Assembly (NCBI RefSeq): GCF_000764185.1
Contig: NZ_JQEC01000011.1
Location: forward strand, 124,001 to 188,000
Direction of reading: 5' to 3'
Length of the DNA: 64,000 nt
From: Colwellia psychrerythraea
GTDB lineage: Bacteria > Pseudomonadota > Gammaproteobacteria > Enterobacterales > Alteromonadaceae
Positions 44,187 through 54,793 of this stretch are shown here, piece by piece. Positions within the stretch are counted from its first letter, which is position 1. Every line of letters starts with the position of its first letter. The translations under genes and the position numbers were made by a program. The notes under the pieces are model-generated. The model was not told the DNA's origin and made no database searches. It worked only from the letters and a program-made list of their open reading frames with translations.

Positions 44187-44396
44187 ATGAAACCACCCAA
44201 TAAACACCTAATAGCACTAATTAACTATATTGCGCTTGTGCCATTGGTTTATTTCATTCCGCAGTGGCTTGGTCCGTTTTTACCCGCAAACCAATTGCTG
44301 CAAGTGTGTATTATTGTCGCGGTTATCGTGCCGATTATTTCTTATGTTGTTATGCCTGTTACCATGAAAATCCTTCACCGCAAGTCCAAAACGTAA
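44187..44396 (+). CDS. Small two-helix membrane protein
   Basis: 69 residues from the ATG at 44187, preceded by AGGAG; the longer upstream frame lacks a ribosome site. Two hydrophobic helices (LIALINYIALVPLVYFIP and LLQVCIIVAVIVPIISYVVM) and a basic C-terminus. Similar small proteins accompany pirin/YcaC clusters. Function unknown. Confidence 0.75.
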   Translation: MKPPNKHLIALINYIALVPLVYFIPQWLGPFLPANQLLQVCIIVAVIVPIISYVVMPVTMKILHRKSKT

Positions 44397-44429
44397 GAAA
44401 AAAAATTAACCAAGTCAAATTTTAGTCAT

Positions 44430-44457
44430 AAAAAAGAGCGCCTAATGCGCCCTTTTA
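44430..44457. terminator. Bidirectional terminator
   Basis: AAAAGAGCGC and GCGCCCTTTT form a hairpin with one mismatch around CTAAT, between the convergent pirin cluster and the fumarase gene. Confidence 0.75.
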
Positions 44458-44517
44458 TACAAAGTATTATTTATAACTAGTTGATCAGTATACTAGTACT
44501 GTCAGCTAGTGCTCTTA

Positions 44518-46041
44518 TTACGACTTTACTTTTGCTTCAGCTTCTTGAATTTTCACTTTCCAAATTTCAGGGCCTGTTACATGCGCTGATTCACCTGTAC
44601 TATCTACCGCAACAGTCACTGGCATATCTTCTACTTCAAATTCATAGATAGCTTCCATACCCATATCTTCAAAAGCAACTACTCTCGCCTTTTTAATTGC
44701 TTTAGACACTAAGTACGCAGCACCACCAACAGCCATTAAGTACACTGACTTATGTTCTTTAATGGTTTGACAAGTCGCTGCGCCACGTTCGGCTTTACCG
44801 ATTGTGCCTAACAGGCCAGTTTCAGCTAACATCATTTCAGTAAATTTATCCATACGTGTTGCTGTAGTAGGACCTGCTGGACCTACGGCTTCATCACCAA
44901 CAGCGTCTACTGGACCAACGTAATAGATAAACTTGTTAGTGAAATCTACTGGCAGTTTTTCGCCTTTAGATAACATATCTTTAATACGTTTATGCGCTGC
45001 ATCACGACCAGTTAAAATAGTACCACTTAGCAGTACCGTTTCACCCGTTTTCCATTCGCTAATATCAGCTTTACCTAAATCATCAACATTAACACGGCGA
45101 ACATTTTCACCTACTTCCCAAGTAATTTCTGGCCACTCTTCAAGTTTAGGTGGTGTTAAATCAGCGGGGCCTGAGCCATCAAGATGAAAGTGTGCATGAC
45201 GTGTAGCCGCACAATTTGGGATCATCACTACGGGTTTAGAAGCTGCATGAGTGGGCATGGAATTAATTTTCACATCAACCACAGTAGTTAAACCACCTAA
45301 GCCTTGCGCGCCAATACCTAATCTATTTACTCGGTCAAAAATCTCTAAACGTAACTCTTCTTCAGCGTTTTCTGGGCCACGCTCAATTAAATCTTGAATA
45401 TTTACTGGTTCCATTAGGCTTTCTTTGGCTAATACACCTGCTTTTTCAGCCGTGCCGCCCACACCAATACCTAACATACCAGGTGGACACCAACCCGCGC
45501 CCATTGTCGGTAGCGTTTTAACTACCCAATCCGCAATAGAGTCAGATGGGTTTAACATCGCCATTTTAGCTTTGTTTTCACTACCGCCGCCTTTAGCAGC
45601 AATCATCACTTCAATTTCATTACCAGCCACCAAATCAATATGAACAACAGCTGGGGTATTGTCTTTAGTATTTTTACGCGCGCCTGTCGGGTCTGCCACA
45701 ATAGAAGCTCGTAATGGATTATCCGGATTTAAATACGCACGACGCGTACCTTCATCAACCATTTGTTGTACAGTCATGTCAGTCTTATCCCACTGAACAG
45801 CCATACCGACTTTAACAAAACAGGTAACTATGCCAGTGTCTTGGCAGATTGGGCGCTTGCCCGTTGCTGACATGCGTGAGTTAATCAAAATTTGTGCGAT
45901 TGCGTCTTTCGCCGCCGTTGATTCTTCTTTGTTATAGGCTTTTTCTAGTGCCTGAATAAAATCAATCGGATGATAATAAGAAATATATTGCAGTGCATCT
46001 TCAATACTGTCGATTAAGTCTTGCTGTTTAATGATGGCCAT
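44518..46041 (-). CDS. fumA: Class I fumarate hydratase, 4Fe-4S
   Basis: 507 residues, full length. Cys ligands of the cluster lie in RPICQDTGIVTCFVKVG, VMIPNCAATRHAHFHLDG and ERGAATCQTIKEH. The C-terminal beta domain is seen in SGTILTGRDAAHKRI and YVGPVDAVGDEAVGPAGPTTATRMD. It converts fumarate and malate in the TCA cycle. Single gene with its own ~400-base upstream region. Confidence 0.96.
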   Translation of the reverse strand: MAIIKQQDLIDSIEDALQYISYYHPIDFIQALEKAYNKEESTAAKDAIAQILINSRMSATGKRPICQDTGIVTCFVKVGMAVQWDKTDMTVQQMVDEGTRRAYLNPDNPLRASIVADPTGARKNTKDNTPAVVHIDLVAGNEIEVMIAAKGGGSENKAKMAMLNPSDSIADWVVKTLPTMGAGWCPPGMLGIGVGGTAEKAGVLAKESLMEPVNIQDLIERGPENAEEELRLEIFDRVNRLGIGAQGLGGLTTVVDVKINSMPTHAASKPVVMIPNCAATRHAHFHLDGSGPADLTPPKLEEWPEITWEVGENVRRVNVDDLGKADISEWKTGETVLLSGTILTGRDAAHKRIKDMLSKGEKLPVDFTNKFIYYVGPVDAVGDEAVGPAGPTTATRMDKFTEMMLAETGLLGTIGKAERGAATCQTIKEHKSVYLMAVGGAAYLVSKAIKKARVVAFEDMGMEAIYEFEVEDMPVTVAVDSTGESAHVTGPEIWKVKIQEAEAKVKS

Positions 46042-46438
46042 AGTGCTCTCTTAGGGACTGTTGTACTTTCAGGTTTAGCCTCTGTTGCCCTTGAAAATGT
46101 GGCAATCGAGGCATTTAATATAATGTTTGGTTGTTCCCAATGCATATTAAAAAACAAAGAGTGGCGCTTTTTCAAGCGCAACCCAAAGGGCTACGGCTAA
46201 TTTTCAAGTTATCATCGTTGAAAATCGTTTAGGTAGAGTGACTACATCTACACTCTTTTCGCCTTGTTAACTCTAAAATTAGTCGATAGCAGAGACCAAA
46301 TTGAAAGTTCAACAATCCCTAGCTTTAAAATTGCGAGGTTGAAAGTTATAATAACTCTATTGCCTATAATAACCTGCTATTGAAAGTGCTACCAGTCTCT
46401 TATGATTGATATGTACTATTTAATTAGCGAATACTTAA
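46042..46438. other. Divergent control region between fumA and pabB
   Basis: 397 bases, no gene except a possible 14-codon frame (46402-46446: MIDMYYLISEYLSE) whose stop overlaps the pabB GTG. No known operator or riboswitch recognised. Confidence 0.5.
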
Positions 46439-47911
46439 GTGAATAAAGCCTTGTTCAAGACTATCCCTGACACATACCAAGCCACTGTTATATCAGCTAA
46501 AGAATTGCCAGTAAAAAGTGGTACTAGCGCCGAATCAATATTTAGTCACTTTGCTGATCAACCATGGGCAATGTGGTTAGACTCAGGTAACAGTGATCAT
46601 GTTGATAGTCGTTTCGATATTTTAGTATGGCAGCCTGTGGCTAGCTTAACGACAAAAGGCCCTAATACTGAGGTTTCCTTCGCTGCAAAAGATTTAACTG
46701 AAACAAGTACTGAAGATCCATTATTATTACTTAAAACTCTTCAGGCTAAATTATTTAACACTGCCGATAGTAGCCATGAATTCTTACCTTTTTTAGGTGG
46801 CGCCTTAGGTTATTTCGCCTATGATTTAGGCCGACGTTTTGAGATCCTTCCTAGTTTAGCTGAACAAGACATCAATTTACCCGATATGGCGGTCGGCCTT
46901 TATAACCGAGCGGTTATTTATGATAATAAGTCCGCAATATTCTACCTCGTTTGCCCTGAAGGTGATCGTAGCGAACTTGAAAAGTCACTGATTAATTTTA
47001 CCAAGCGACCAAGTCAAACGAACACAAGTTCTTTTCAGTTAAATACTGCTTGGCAAGCCAATATGGATAAGACCAGCTATATTGAAAAATTTCAACAAGT
47101 GCAAGATTACCTATTAAGCGGAGATTGTTATCAAATTAATCTAGCCCAGCGCTTTAGTGCTCAATACCAAGGTGATGAATTCGAAGCTTACTTAGCTCTT
47201 AAAGAAGCCAACAAAGCACCCTTCTCAGCTTTCATTCGGTTAGATTGCGCTACCATTTTAAGTGTATCTCCCGAACGTTTTTTACAGTTGTCTCAAGGAA
47301 AAGTGCAAAGTAAACCAATCAAAGGTACCATGCCGCGCAGTGGCGATAAAGTTCAAGACGCAAAGAATGCGGAATTATTGAGGCACTCAATTAAGGATAA
47401 CGCTGAAAACCTGATGATTGTTGATTTGCTGCGTAATGACATCAGTAGAAGTTGCCAAGCAGGTTCCGTAAAAGTACCTAAATTATTTGATATTGAAAGC
47501 TTCCCTGCCGTACACCATTTAGTGAGTACCGTTGAAGGCACGCTTTCTCCTGAAAAACATGCCACAGATTTACTTCGCGGTGCTTTTCCTGGCGGCTCAA
47601 TTACAGGAGCACCTAAAATACGCGCCATGGAAATAATTGAAGAGTTAGAGCCACATCGCCGTAGTGTTTACTGTGGTTCAATTGGTTACCTGTCTAATTG
47701 TGGCACTATGGATACCAACATAACCATTCGCACCCTAATATGTCAGCCAACTCAAAAACCTGCTAACACTTATCCAAATGAGACTAAGACAATTCATTGC
47801 TGGGCTGGTGGTGGGCTAGTCGCTGATTCAACCGCGGAAAGCGAATACCAAGAAACTTTTGATAAAGTAAATTGCATATTACCGGTATTATCAAAACTCA
47901 ATCAGGTGTAG
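46439..47911 (+). CDS. pabB: Aminodeoxychorismate synthase component I
   Basis: 490 residues, GTG start. The chorismate-binding domain is complete: QINLAQRF, SPERFLQLSQGKVQSKPIKGTMPRSGD, MIVDLLRNDISRSC, PAVHHLVSTVEG, GAFPGGSITGAPKIRAMEIIEELEP and YCGSIGYLSNCG. PIKGT with Lys is characteristic of PabB rather than TrpE. It makes aminodeoxychorismate for folate. No glutaminase partner (PabA) is adjacent. The nudL gene lies 59 bases downstream. Confidence 0.94.
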   Translation: MNKALFKTIPDTYQATVISAKELPVKSGTSAESIFSHFADQPWAMWLDSGNSDHVDSRFDILVWQPVASLTTKGPNTEVSFAAKDLTETSTEDPLLLLKTLQAKLFNTADSSHEFLPFLGGALGYFAYDLGRRFEILPSLAEQDINLPDMAVGLYNRAVIYDNKSAIFYLVCPEGDRSELEKSLINFTKRPSQTNTSSFQLNTAWQANMDKTSYIEKFQQVQDYLLSGDCYQINLAQRFSAQYQGDEFEAYLALKEANKAPFSAFIRLDCATILSVSPERFLQLSQGKVQSKPIKGTMPRSGDKVQDAKNAELLRHSIKDNAENLMIVDLLRNDISRSCQAGSVKVPKLFDIESFPAVHHLVSTVEGTLSPEKHATDLLRGAFPGGSITGAPKIRAMEIIEELEPHRRSVYCGSIGYLSNCGTMDTNITIRTLICQPTQKPANTYPNETKTIHCWAGGGLVADSTAESEYQETFDKVNCILPVLSKLNQV

Positions 47912-47970
47912 GCTTAACTTATAGCAATTGCCATTAACTCTTTTATAATAAAGCGATAAGTTGTACGCCT

Positions 47971-48546
47971 ATGACCAAAAATGAATTTTTAACTCGCTTT
48001 AATTTATTACAATTGGCTGAGTCTGAGCATAATTACCAGCACCCTAGTCCGCTGAGATCGGCCGCGGTACTTATCGCTTTGGTTGAGTCTGATAATGGCG
48101 GAGGTTTGCAAGTATTATTAACCAAGCGGGCCAGTCATTTAAAACATCACCCATCACAAGTGAGTTTTCCTGGCGGTAAAGTAGAGCCTGAAGACAAATC
48201 ACTTATCGATACAGCCCTAAGAGAAGCTTTTGAAGAGATTGGCTTACCACGTGCAGCGGTAACCGTAGTAGGGCAAATACCGCCTTATCAAACCATTAGC
48301 GGCTTTCAAGTAACTCCCATCATTGCCATTGTCGCCAGTTCACTAGTTTACCAAATAGATAAAAATGAAGTGGCTGAAATATTTCAAGTACCCCTACAGC
48401 ATTTTTTAACCTCCACTGACCACCATGTTTTTGTTGCCCATAAAGGTGGTAAACAACACAATGTGCACTTTTTACCTTATAAACACTACAATATATGGGG
48501 TGCTACTGCAGTTATGCTCAAAGATTTAGTCGCCCATATAAACTAA
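47971..48546 (+). CDS. nudL: Nudix CoA pyrophosphatase (NudL/YeaB type)
   Basis: 191 residues. The UPF0035 signature LTKRASHLKHHPSQVSFPGG runs into the Nudix box GGKVEPEDKSLIDTALREAFEEIG. The order pabB-nudL-sdaA is the same as in E. coli (pabB-yeaB-sdaA), which supports the name. The enzyme hydrolyses CoA and its derivatives. Confidence 0.93.
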   Translation: MTKNEFLTRFNLLQLAESEHNYQHPSPLRSAAVLIALVESDNGGGLQVLLTKRASHLKHHPSQVSFPGGKVEPEDKSLIDTALREAFEEIGLPRAAVTVVGQIPPYQTISGFQVTPIIAIVASSLVYQIDKNEVAEIFQVPLQHFLTSTDHHVFVAHKGGKQHNVHFLPYKHYNIWGATAVMLKDLVAHIN

Positions 48547-48864
48547 TTATCTGTAGCCTTTGTTCAATAAAAAAATCTGGTTAGTGCATTTAGTTCTTTT
48601 TTAGTCGAATATTTTGTTTCTTTATCTAATAACTTTCAGCTAGAATTACCACCAACAAAAAACAATCGACAATAATTTCATTATTCTTAAAAAAACTAGT
48701 TATTATTTGGAAAGTAACCTAAACCTCCATATTTTATATAGAACAATCTTGTTTGTCTCGAGCTTTTGCTTGAACACGCTAGGGTCTATAATTAAAGAAT
48801 AGTGTCAATTAACCAATTGGGCTCCCCCACTTGGTACTAATATAAGCAGAGCAAAGGTAAAAGT
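48547..48864. other. 318-base region upstream of sdaA
   Basis: AT-rich, no gene. A TATAAT at about 48787 could be a -10 box, but no good -35 stands at the right distance. AAAGGTAA precedes the sdaA ATG. Confidence 0.4.
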
Positions 48865-50241
48865 ATGATCAGTGTATTTGATATGTTTTCTATTGGCATA
48901 GGTCCATCAAGCTCACACACAGTAGGCCCGATGAAAGCAGCAAAACTGTTTGTTGATGAATTAGTTAAGCAAGAATTATTGACTAAAGTCGACAGAGCTA
49001 GATGTGAACTGTTTGGCTCATTAGGGCAAACAGGCATCGGTCACGGTACTGGTAAAGCGGTTATTTTAGGCTTCACCGGCCAAACACCAGAAGGTATTCC
49101 GGTAGAGTCAATAGAAACGACCTTAGCTGAAGTAGTCGCGAGTCAAAAGATATCACTTAATGGCACTCATGAAGTGGACTTCCCTAAAGATGACGCTATT
49201 GTCTATCACAGAAAAAAAACGCTGCCTGCTCATGCCAATGCCATGACTTTATATGCATATAAAGGTGATACTTTATTATTAGAGCAAACTTATTACTCTA
49301 TAGGTGGTGGTTTTATTGTTGAAGCTTGTGACTTTGAACAAGAGAAAGATAAGGCCTTATCCCTACATAACAATATTAATCGTCCACATATTTTCAGCTC
49401 TGGTGATGAGTTATTAGCCTTAGCCTGCACTAAAGGTTTAAGTTTTAGTACCATCATGATGGAAAACGAAAAGTGCTTAAACGATGAAGCAACTATACGT
49501 ACTAAATTAATTGAAATTTGGCATGCGATGAAAGCCAGTGTTGATCGCGGAATGAACACCGAAGGTATTTTACCTGGCGGCTTAAAAGTAGCTCGCCGTG
49601 CCCCGGGTCTTTATCGCTCTTTAATGGTCGAAAAATCTAATGATCCACTAACGGCAATGGACTGGGTTAACTTATTTGCCATGGCAGTAAATGAAGAAAA
49701 TGCTGCCGGTAGCCGCGTAGTCACCGCACCAACAAACGGCGCGGCTGGTATTATTCCAGCAGTACTTTGTTACTACGATAAATTTGTAAAACCGGTTAGT
49801 GATGATGATTGTATTCGTTACTTATTAACCGCTGCAGCGATTGGTATTTTATATAAAACCAATGCTTCAATTTCTGGCGCGGAAGTAGGCTGTCAGGGTG
49901 AAGTGGGCGTAGCTTGTTCGATGGCCGCCGGTGCATTAACTGAAATTATGGGCGGCACTGCCGTACAAGTTGAAAATGCGGCTGAAATAGGTATGGAACA
50001 TAACCTTGGTTTAACTTGTGACCCTGTTGGCGGCTTAGTTCAAGTTCCCTGTATTGAACGTAATGCTATGGGCTCAGTCAAAGCAATAAACGCATCACGC
50101 CTTGCCCTGCGCGGTACTGGCACACAAAAAGTTTCTTTAGATAAAGTCATCAAAACCATGTGGGAAACAGGTAATGATATGAAAACTAAATATAAAGAAA
50201 CCTCACGTGGTGGTTTAGCGGTAAATATAATAGAGTGTTAA
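48865..50241 (+). CDS. sdaA: L-serine ammonia-lyase, iron-sulfur dependent
   Basis: 458 residues, single-chain SdaA. The beta domain begins [26 protein letters not shown]. The Cys ligands are in [23 protein letters not shown] and [19 protein letters not shown]. It deaminates L-serine to pyruvate and ammonia using a 4Fe-4S cluster. Full length and intact. Confidence 0.96.
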   Translation: MISVFDMFSIGIGPSSSHTVGPMKAAKLFVDELVKQELLTKVDRARCELFGSLGQTGIGHGTGKAVILGFTGQTPEGIPVESIETTLAEVVASQKISLNGTHEVDFPKDDAIVYHRKKTLPAHANAMTLYAYKGDTLLLEQTYYSIGGGFIVEACDFEQEKDKALSLHNNINRPHIFSSGDELLALACTKGLSFSTIMMENEKCLNDEATIRTKLIEIWHAMKASVDRGMNTEGILPGGLKVARRAPGLYRSLMVEKSNDPLTAMDWVNLFAMAVNEENAAGSRVVTAPTNGAAGIIPAVLCYYDKFVKPVSDDDCIRYLLTAAAIGILYKTNASISGAEVGCQGEVGVACSMAAGALTEIMGGTAVQVENAAEIGMEHNLGLTCDPVGGLVQVPCIERNAMGSVKAINASRLALRGTGTQKVSLDKVIKTMWETGNDMKTKYKETSRGGLAVNIIEC

Positions 50242-50324
50242 TTTTTCGCTAACGGCTCGCTAATTTGACGTTAAATAGAGACTAGCTAAGCTAGCTGTTA
50301 TTTACGAAAAACAGCTATTCATGT

Positions 50325-50358
50325 AAAAGCCCTAACAATAATATTGTTAGGGCTTTTT
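50325..50358. terminator. Strong bidirectional terminator
   Basis: AAAAGCCCTAACAATA (50325-50340) pairs with TATTGTTAGGGCTTTT (50342-50357), 16 perfect pairs, T run on plus and A run on the other side. It ends sdaA. Confidence 0.92.
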
Positions 50359-50426
50359 ATTCATATCACAAAAATTAATTGCACAGGCATTCGTTAGCTT
50401 ACAGTTCACTAAATACTAAAACTCAC

Positions 50427-53400
50427 TTAATGAAAATCTATAGCTGAACTGTCACCTCCGCCGCCAGAATCCCCCCAGGTAATTACAGAGCCATCTAATT
50501 TAATAGCGACAAAAGCCCTTCTATTACTATAAATAATGTCTACATTGGTAAGATCTGTTTGCACTGCTGAGCTATCTCCACCCAAACCGGCAGTGCCCCA
50601 TGCAACGACCGAACCGTCAAGCTTAATGACCGCAAAAGCACCATAAGTACCGCTGATAGTTTCTACATTGGTTAGCTGAGCTTGTACTGAGCTACTATCT
50701 CCGCCATAGCTGGCATCCCCCCAAGTAACCACTGAGCCATCATTTTTTACGGCGGCAAAGGCATAGGCTGATCCTAATACCATTTTTACGCCGTTAAGTT
50801 GTGCCTGAACCGTACTACTATCACTACCATAACTAGTATTGCCCCAGGTAACTACTGAGCCATCTAATTTCACTGCCGCAAATGCTCCATCTGTAGACGA
50901 AATAGCAACTACATTTGTCAATTGAGCTTGTACGCTGCTGCTATCCCCTCCCAAAGTGGAGCTACCCCAAGTGACCACTGAGCCATCAGGTTTTAATGCG
51001 GCAAAGGCATAATCAGTAGCAACAATTTCAGCCACATTGGTTAACTGTGCTTGCACAGTGCTACTATCACCACCCCACCAAGAATAGCCCCAAGTAACAA
51101 CAGAGCCATCCGACTTTAATGCGGCAAAGGCACTAGAAGTACCGGTAATACTTTCTACATTGGTTAATTGTGCTTGGGCCGCAGAGCTATCACTGCCTTC
51201 ACCAACTTCTCCCCAAGTAACCACAGTACCGCCAGCTTTAATTGCTGCAAAAGCACTACTAGTACCCGAAATTTTTTCTACACTCGTCAGTTGTGCTTGC
51301 ACAGCTGAACTATCGGCCCCTTTAACTGCATCCCCCCAGGTAACCACTGAACCATCACCTTTAATGGCCGCAAAGGCGCGGTCGGTCGAGCCTATATCTA
51401 TCACACCGCTAAGCTGAGCCTGTACCCCAGAGCTGTCTGCACCATAGTTACTATTGCCCCAAGTAACCACTGTCTTGTTGGTTTTTATTGCTGCAAATGC
51501 AGAGCTACTGCCAATCACTTTTTTAACACTTATAAAAACCGATAAACTAGCGTCATTGCTGCTAATAGCATTTAAATTTGCACTTATGGTACTAGTACCT
51601 GTGGTAACCCCCTCAGCTAAGCCGCTAACTATAGTTGCTACGCCGGTATCACTACTTAGCCAATTTACTGAAGCAGTAAGGTCAACAATACTTGAATCAC
51701 TATAAGTACCCATCGCTGTATATTGCAGAGTATTACCATCAATAATCGTCGCGCTACTCGCGCTAATTTGAAGAGATGATAATATCGCCGCCGTTACCGT
51801 TAAGTCTGCAGTGTTACTTTGAATACTCAAATGATTGGCTGATATAGTACTTCCGCCGGTATTAACACCTACGCCAGTGCCTGCGACTATAGTTGCAATA
51901 CCAGTATCGCTACTATTCCAGCTTACGATCGCAGTAATGTCGACAGTACTACCATCAGAAAAAGTACCCATCGCGACAAATTGCTGATCATTACCTTTAG
52001 CAATACTACTCATATTTGGAGTAAGGGTAATTTCTGTTAATACTTCATCATTAATGGTTAAACCCAGCACATTACTTACTACACCTGAGTGACTAGCGCT
52101 TACGGTGCTTGTGCCAACAGCTTTGCCAGCAGCTAAACCACCGGTAATGGTGACAATACTGGTATCACTACTTAACCAACTGACTTGCGTAGTAATATTT
52201 ACGCTACTACCATCACTGTAATCACCTATGGCTTGGTATTGCTCTGTTAGCCCATTGGCAATACTTGAATTGTTTGAGCTAATATTGATGGCAACTAATG
52301 TTGCTGAGGTAATAGACAAGCTAGCAATATTACTCTCTACAGTATCTAAGCTGGCAGTGATACTGGTGTTTCCTAATGTGACACCTTGGGCATTTCCATC
52401 AACAACTGTCGAAATATTGATATCACTACTTAACCAACTAACAGCATTGGTAATATTGAGGGTGGTAAGATCACTATATATGCCAATAGCTTGATACTGC
52501 TGTTCAAATCCTATTGCAATAGTGCTATCAGCGGGCGTAACTTGAATAGCTGTTAATATTGCTGAAGTGACCGTAAGCACTGTTTCGTTACTATTAATGT
52601 CTAAGTGTTGCGCCGTGATAGTACTATCACCAACATTGTTCGCTAAAGCTGAACCGGCTAAAATAGTGGCAATCTCTATATCACTACTTAACCAAGTAGC
52701 CACATCGGTAATGTCTATTGTACTACCATCGGTATAAGTACCAAGTGCTAGATATTTAACCGTATTACCGAGCGGTACAACGTTGCTAGCTGGAGTTACT
52801 TGTATTTCAGTTAGTTGAACAGTTGTCACAGTTAATTCTGCAACATTACTGATTAATGATTCATAATAGGCACTAAAGCTGACTTCACCCTCTTTATTTG
52901 CCAGACCAAGACCAGCGCCATCAATACTTAGCACTGCACTATCACTCACTTGCCAAGTTACTTTCTCAGTTATATCACTAACAGTAGTATCGCTATAATT
53001 TGCCATCACAGTGAACTGAATACTGGTACCGAGAGGAGTTTGTGTTTTACTTGGCGTTACTTGAATTGAAGTGACGGTAGCTGAAGTAACAGTAAGCTCT
53101 GCTAAATTGCTGGACAAACCATCAAGAGTGGTTTGAACTGTTGATTCACCTTCGACACTTCCAACAAGGCTGCCCTCTTCATCCATGATGACAACATTTT
53201 CATCACCAATAAGCCAGTCAACCTGCTGGCTAATATCTTCAGTCGTATTGTCAGAGTAGATAGCCAGTGTTTGGTACTCTTGATGTTGACCTTTGGCAAT
53301 ACTCGATATCGCCGGAGTAAGTTGTAATTCAGTTATTACTGCTGAAGTAATGATAACTTGGCTGGTATTACTTTTGATATAAGCTGAATGCGCTCGAATA

Positions 53401-53720
53401 GTAGTAGTGCCGACATTACTCCCAACCGCTAGACCTGAGTTGCTAATCGTCGCAGTATCACTGTCACTACTTGTCCAGTCTACTTGATCTGAAATATCCT
53501 CTGAACTACCATCTCGGTAGATACCCGTAGCAATATATTGTTGGCTACTTCCTTTAGCAAGGGTGACTCCAAGACTACCACGTGAGTTCACTTCAGCGGG
53601 TGAGATTTGAATAACAGCGAGAGCTGAGGGACTGAAGTCAACACGATGACAGCCCAGCAATAACATGAAACAAGTAAAGTAAACAAATATATAGTAAAAA
53701 TCCTTTAAAAACAGCTGCAT
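50427..53720 (-). CDS. Large surface lipoprotein: eight Ig-like (BIG2) domains and nine RCC1-like repeats
   Basis: 1097 residues from the ATG at 53720; a longer frame would use TTG. Lipoprotein leader with lipobox LLLGC. Then about eight ~85-residue BIG2-type units, each with GxYSDGSxxDIT, VxWxSSDxxxATI and SNxAxLTVT. The last third holds nine ~40-residue units of the form AFAAIKxDGSVVTWG, a spacer, GGDSSxVQAQLTN, which resemble RCC1 propeller blades, and ends DSSAIDFH. Probably a cell-surface adhesion or matrix protein; the ligand is unknown. The strong internal repetition makes copy-number change likely. Single gene. Confidence 0.85.
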   Translation of the reverse strand: MQLFLKDFYYIFVYFTCFMLLLGCHRVDFSPSALAVIQISPAEVNSRGSLGVTLAKGSSQQYIATGIYRDGSSEDISDQVDWTSSDSDTATISNSGLAVGSNVGTTTIRAHSAYIKSNTSQVIITSAVITELQLTPAISSIAKGQHQEYQTLAIYSDNTTEDISQQVDWLIGDENVVIMDEEGSLVGSVEGESTVQTTLDGLSSNLAELTVTSATVTSIQVTPSKTQTPLGTSIQFTVMANYSDTTVSDITEKVTWQVSDSAVLSIDGAGLGLANKEGEVSFSAYYESLISNVAELTVTTVQLTEIQVTPASNVVPLGNTVKYLALGTYTDGSTIDITDVATWLSSDIEIATILAGSALANNVGDSTITAQHLDINSNETVLTVTSAILTAIQVTPADSTIAIGFEQQYQAIGIYSDLTTLNITNAVSWLSSDINISTVVDGNAQGVTLGNTSITASLDTVESNIASLSITSATLVAINISSNNSSIANGLTEQYQAIGDYSDGSSVNITTQVSWLSSDTSIVTITGGLAAGKAVGTSTVSASHSGVVSNVLGLTINDEVLTEITLTPNMSSIAKGNDQQFVAMGTFSDGSTVDITAIVSWNSSDTGIATIVAGTGVGVNTGGSTISANHLSIQSNTADLTVTAAILSSLQISASSATIIDGNTLQYTAMGTYSDSSIVDLTASVNWLSSDTGVATIVSGLAEGVTTGTSTISANLNAISSNDASLSVFISVKKVIGSSSAFAAIKTNKTVVTWGNSNYGADSSGVQAQLSGVIDIGSTDRAFAAIKGDGSVVTWGDAVKGADSSAVQAQLTSVEKISGTSSAFAAIKAGGTVVTWGEVGEGSDSSAAQAQLTNVESITGTSSAFAALKSDGSVVTWGYSWWGGDSSTVQAQLTNVAEIVATDYAFAALKPDGSVVTWGSSTLGGDSSSVQAQLTNVVAISSTDGAFAAVKLDGSVVTWGNTSYGSDSSTVQAQLNGVKMVLGSAYAFAAVKNDGSVVTWGDASYGGDSSSVQAQLTNVETISGTYGAFAVIKLDGSVVAWGTAGLGGDSSAVQTDLTNVDIIYSNRRAFVAIKLDGSVITWGDSGGGGDSSAIDFH

Positions 53721-53759
53721 AGTAAAGATTCTCGCTAAGGGTGACTTTAATAACTTCAA

Positions 53760-54026
53760 AATAAATATTAAATTACATCCTTATATCATTTCATTACTTC
53801 CTTATTACATCTGTATATATATCATACATTTTTGCTATATCATTATTTTTTTTATTCTAGTTTTCTAATTTTACAAAACATATATATAAATAGATCAGTT
53901 CATTTACATTATAACAGCCAAGCTAAAAAAGACCTGCAGCAAAAACTACGGGTATTTCATTATAGAATCGTCAAAATATCTTATTACCAAGCTACCTTTC
54001 GATAATCAATAATTGATAGTAACTAG
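53760..54026. other. AT-rich upstream region of the large lipoprotein gene
   Basis: Very AT-rich with several poly-T/poly-A and TATATA stretches (53811-53900). Promoter presumably here; no defined box is claimed. Confidence 0.4.
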
Positions 54027-54268
54027 TTAAAGGTTATACTGATAGCCAACAGAAACGGTTAACGGTTTACTGACCATACCGAGCTATGCATACGGGTAGC
54101 GATGTAAGATTCATAGAATAAATTATCAATACTAAACCGTACTTGCTGATTTTGAGCAACGTCGTAACTGGCAACGAAATCCTCCCCTCTCTGCACATCT
54201 CCCAAAAATTCTGTTTCAAAACGGTTACAGGTGCTTAGTGTTAGCTTGATACAGAACAAGAAAGCCAA
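54027..54268 (-). pseudogene. TonB-dependent receptor, C-terminal remnant
   Basis: Pieces read VASYDVAQNQQVRFSIDNLFYESY, TRMHSSVW, then after a frame change KPLTVSVGYQYNL and a stop at 54027. This is the ending of a siderophore-type TonB receptor barrel (last strand V-x-V-G-Y-x-Y-x-L/F). The first ~600 residues and the plug are missing. Confidence 0.7.
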
Positions 54269-54611
54269 AAATAACAGGCTTGAAATAAGTTACATGCGCA
54301 GGTATTAATTAATCATGGTGAATAAAGTACACAGTTAATGGCACTTTCGTGCAATTAACTTATCAGAGTATTATGTTGGCTAATCTGCGTTAACTTATAT
54401 TTGTGACTATGATACTAATATGAAGTGAATATATAGGTTTATACCCAAACAACCTTAAGATGTAGGATTCAGCTGGAATTAGACACGCCTTTAAGCAAGA
54501 CATTTTCTAATAAACCACATCCATGTTGCGCCCCTGTCGAAATCAATAACGATAGATAAGAAGTATCTAAACCAACAGTATGGGGCGAATGAACAACGAA
54601 TTTTCATCGTC

Positions 54612-54650
54612 GCGTATGCAATTAAGGGAGTATCCATTAATTGCATACGC
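54612..54650. repeat. Perfect 14-bp inverted repeat
   Basis: GCGTATGCAATTAA (54612-54625) and TTAATTGCATACGC (54637-54650) around an 11-base loop. No T run follows on either strand, so it is not an obvious terminator. It lies in the gene-free stretch 54269-54793, where nothing else was recognised. Confidence 0.8.
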
Positions 54651-54793
54651 ACCTTGATTATGAGTTGAACGCCGTCCTGAAACGTGCATTTTGAAGTAGT
54701 TTAGGAATACGAGTATCAACTAAACATAATTATTTGTACTATTGACAGAAAACAACATATTTATTTTCTAACGTTAGCAAGGCAAGCAACAAT

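Noticed and set aside
48787..48792. TATAAT upstream of sdaA as a sigma70 promoter
   Set aside because: No acceptable -35 hexamer at 16-18 bases; not strong enough to call.
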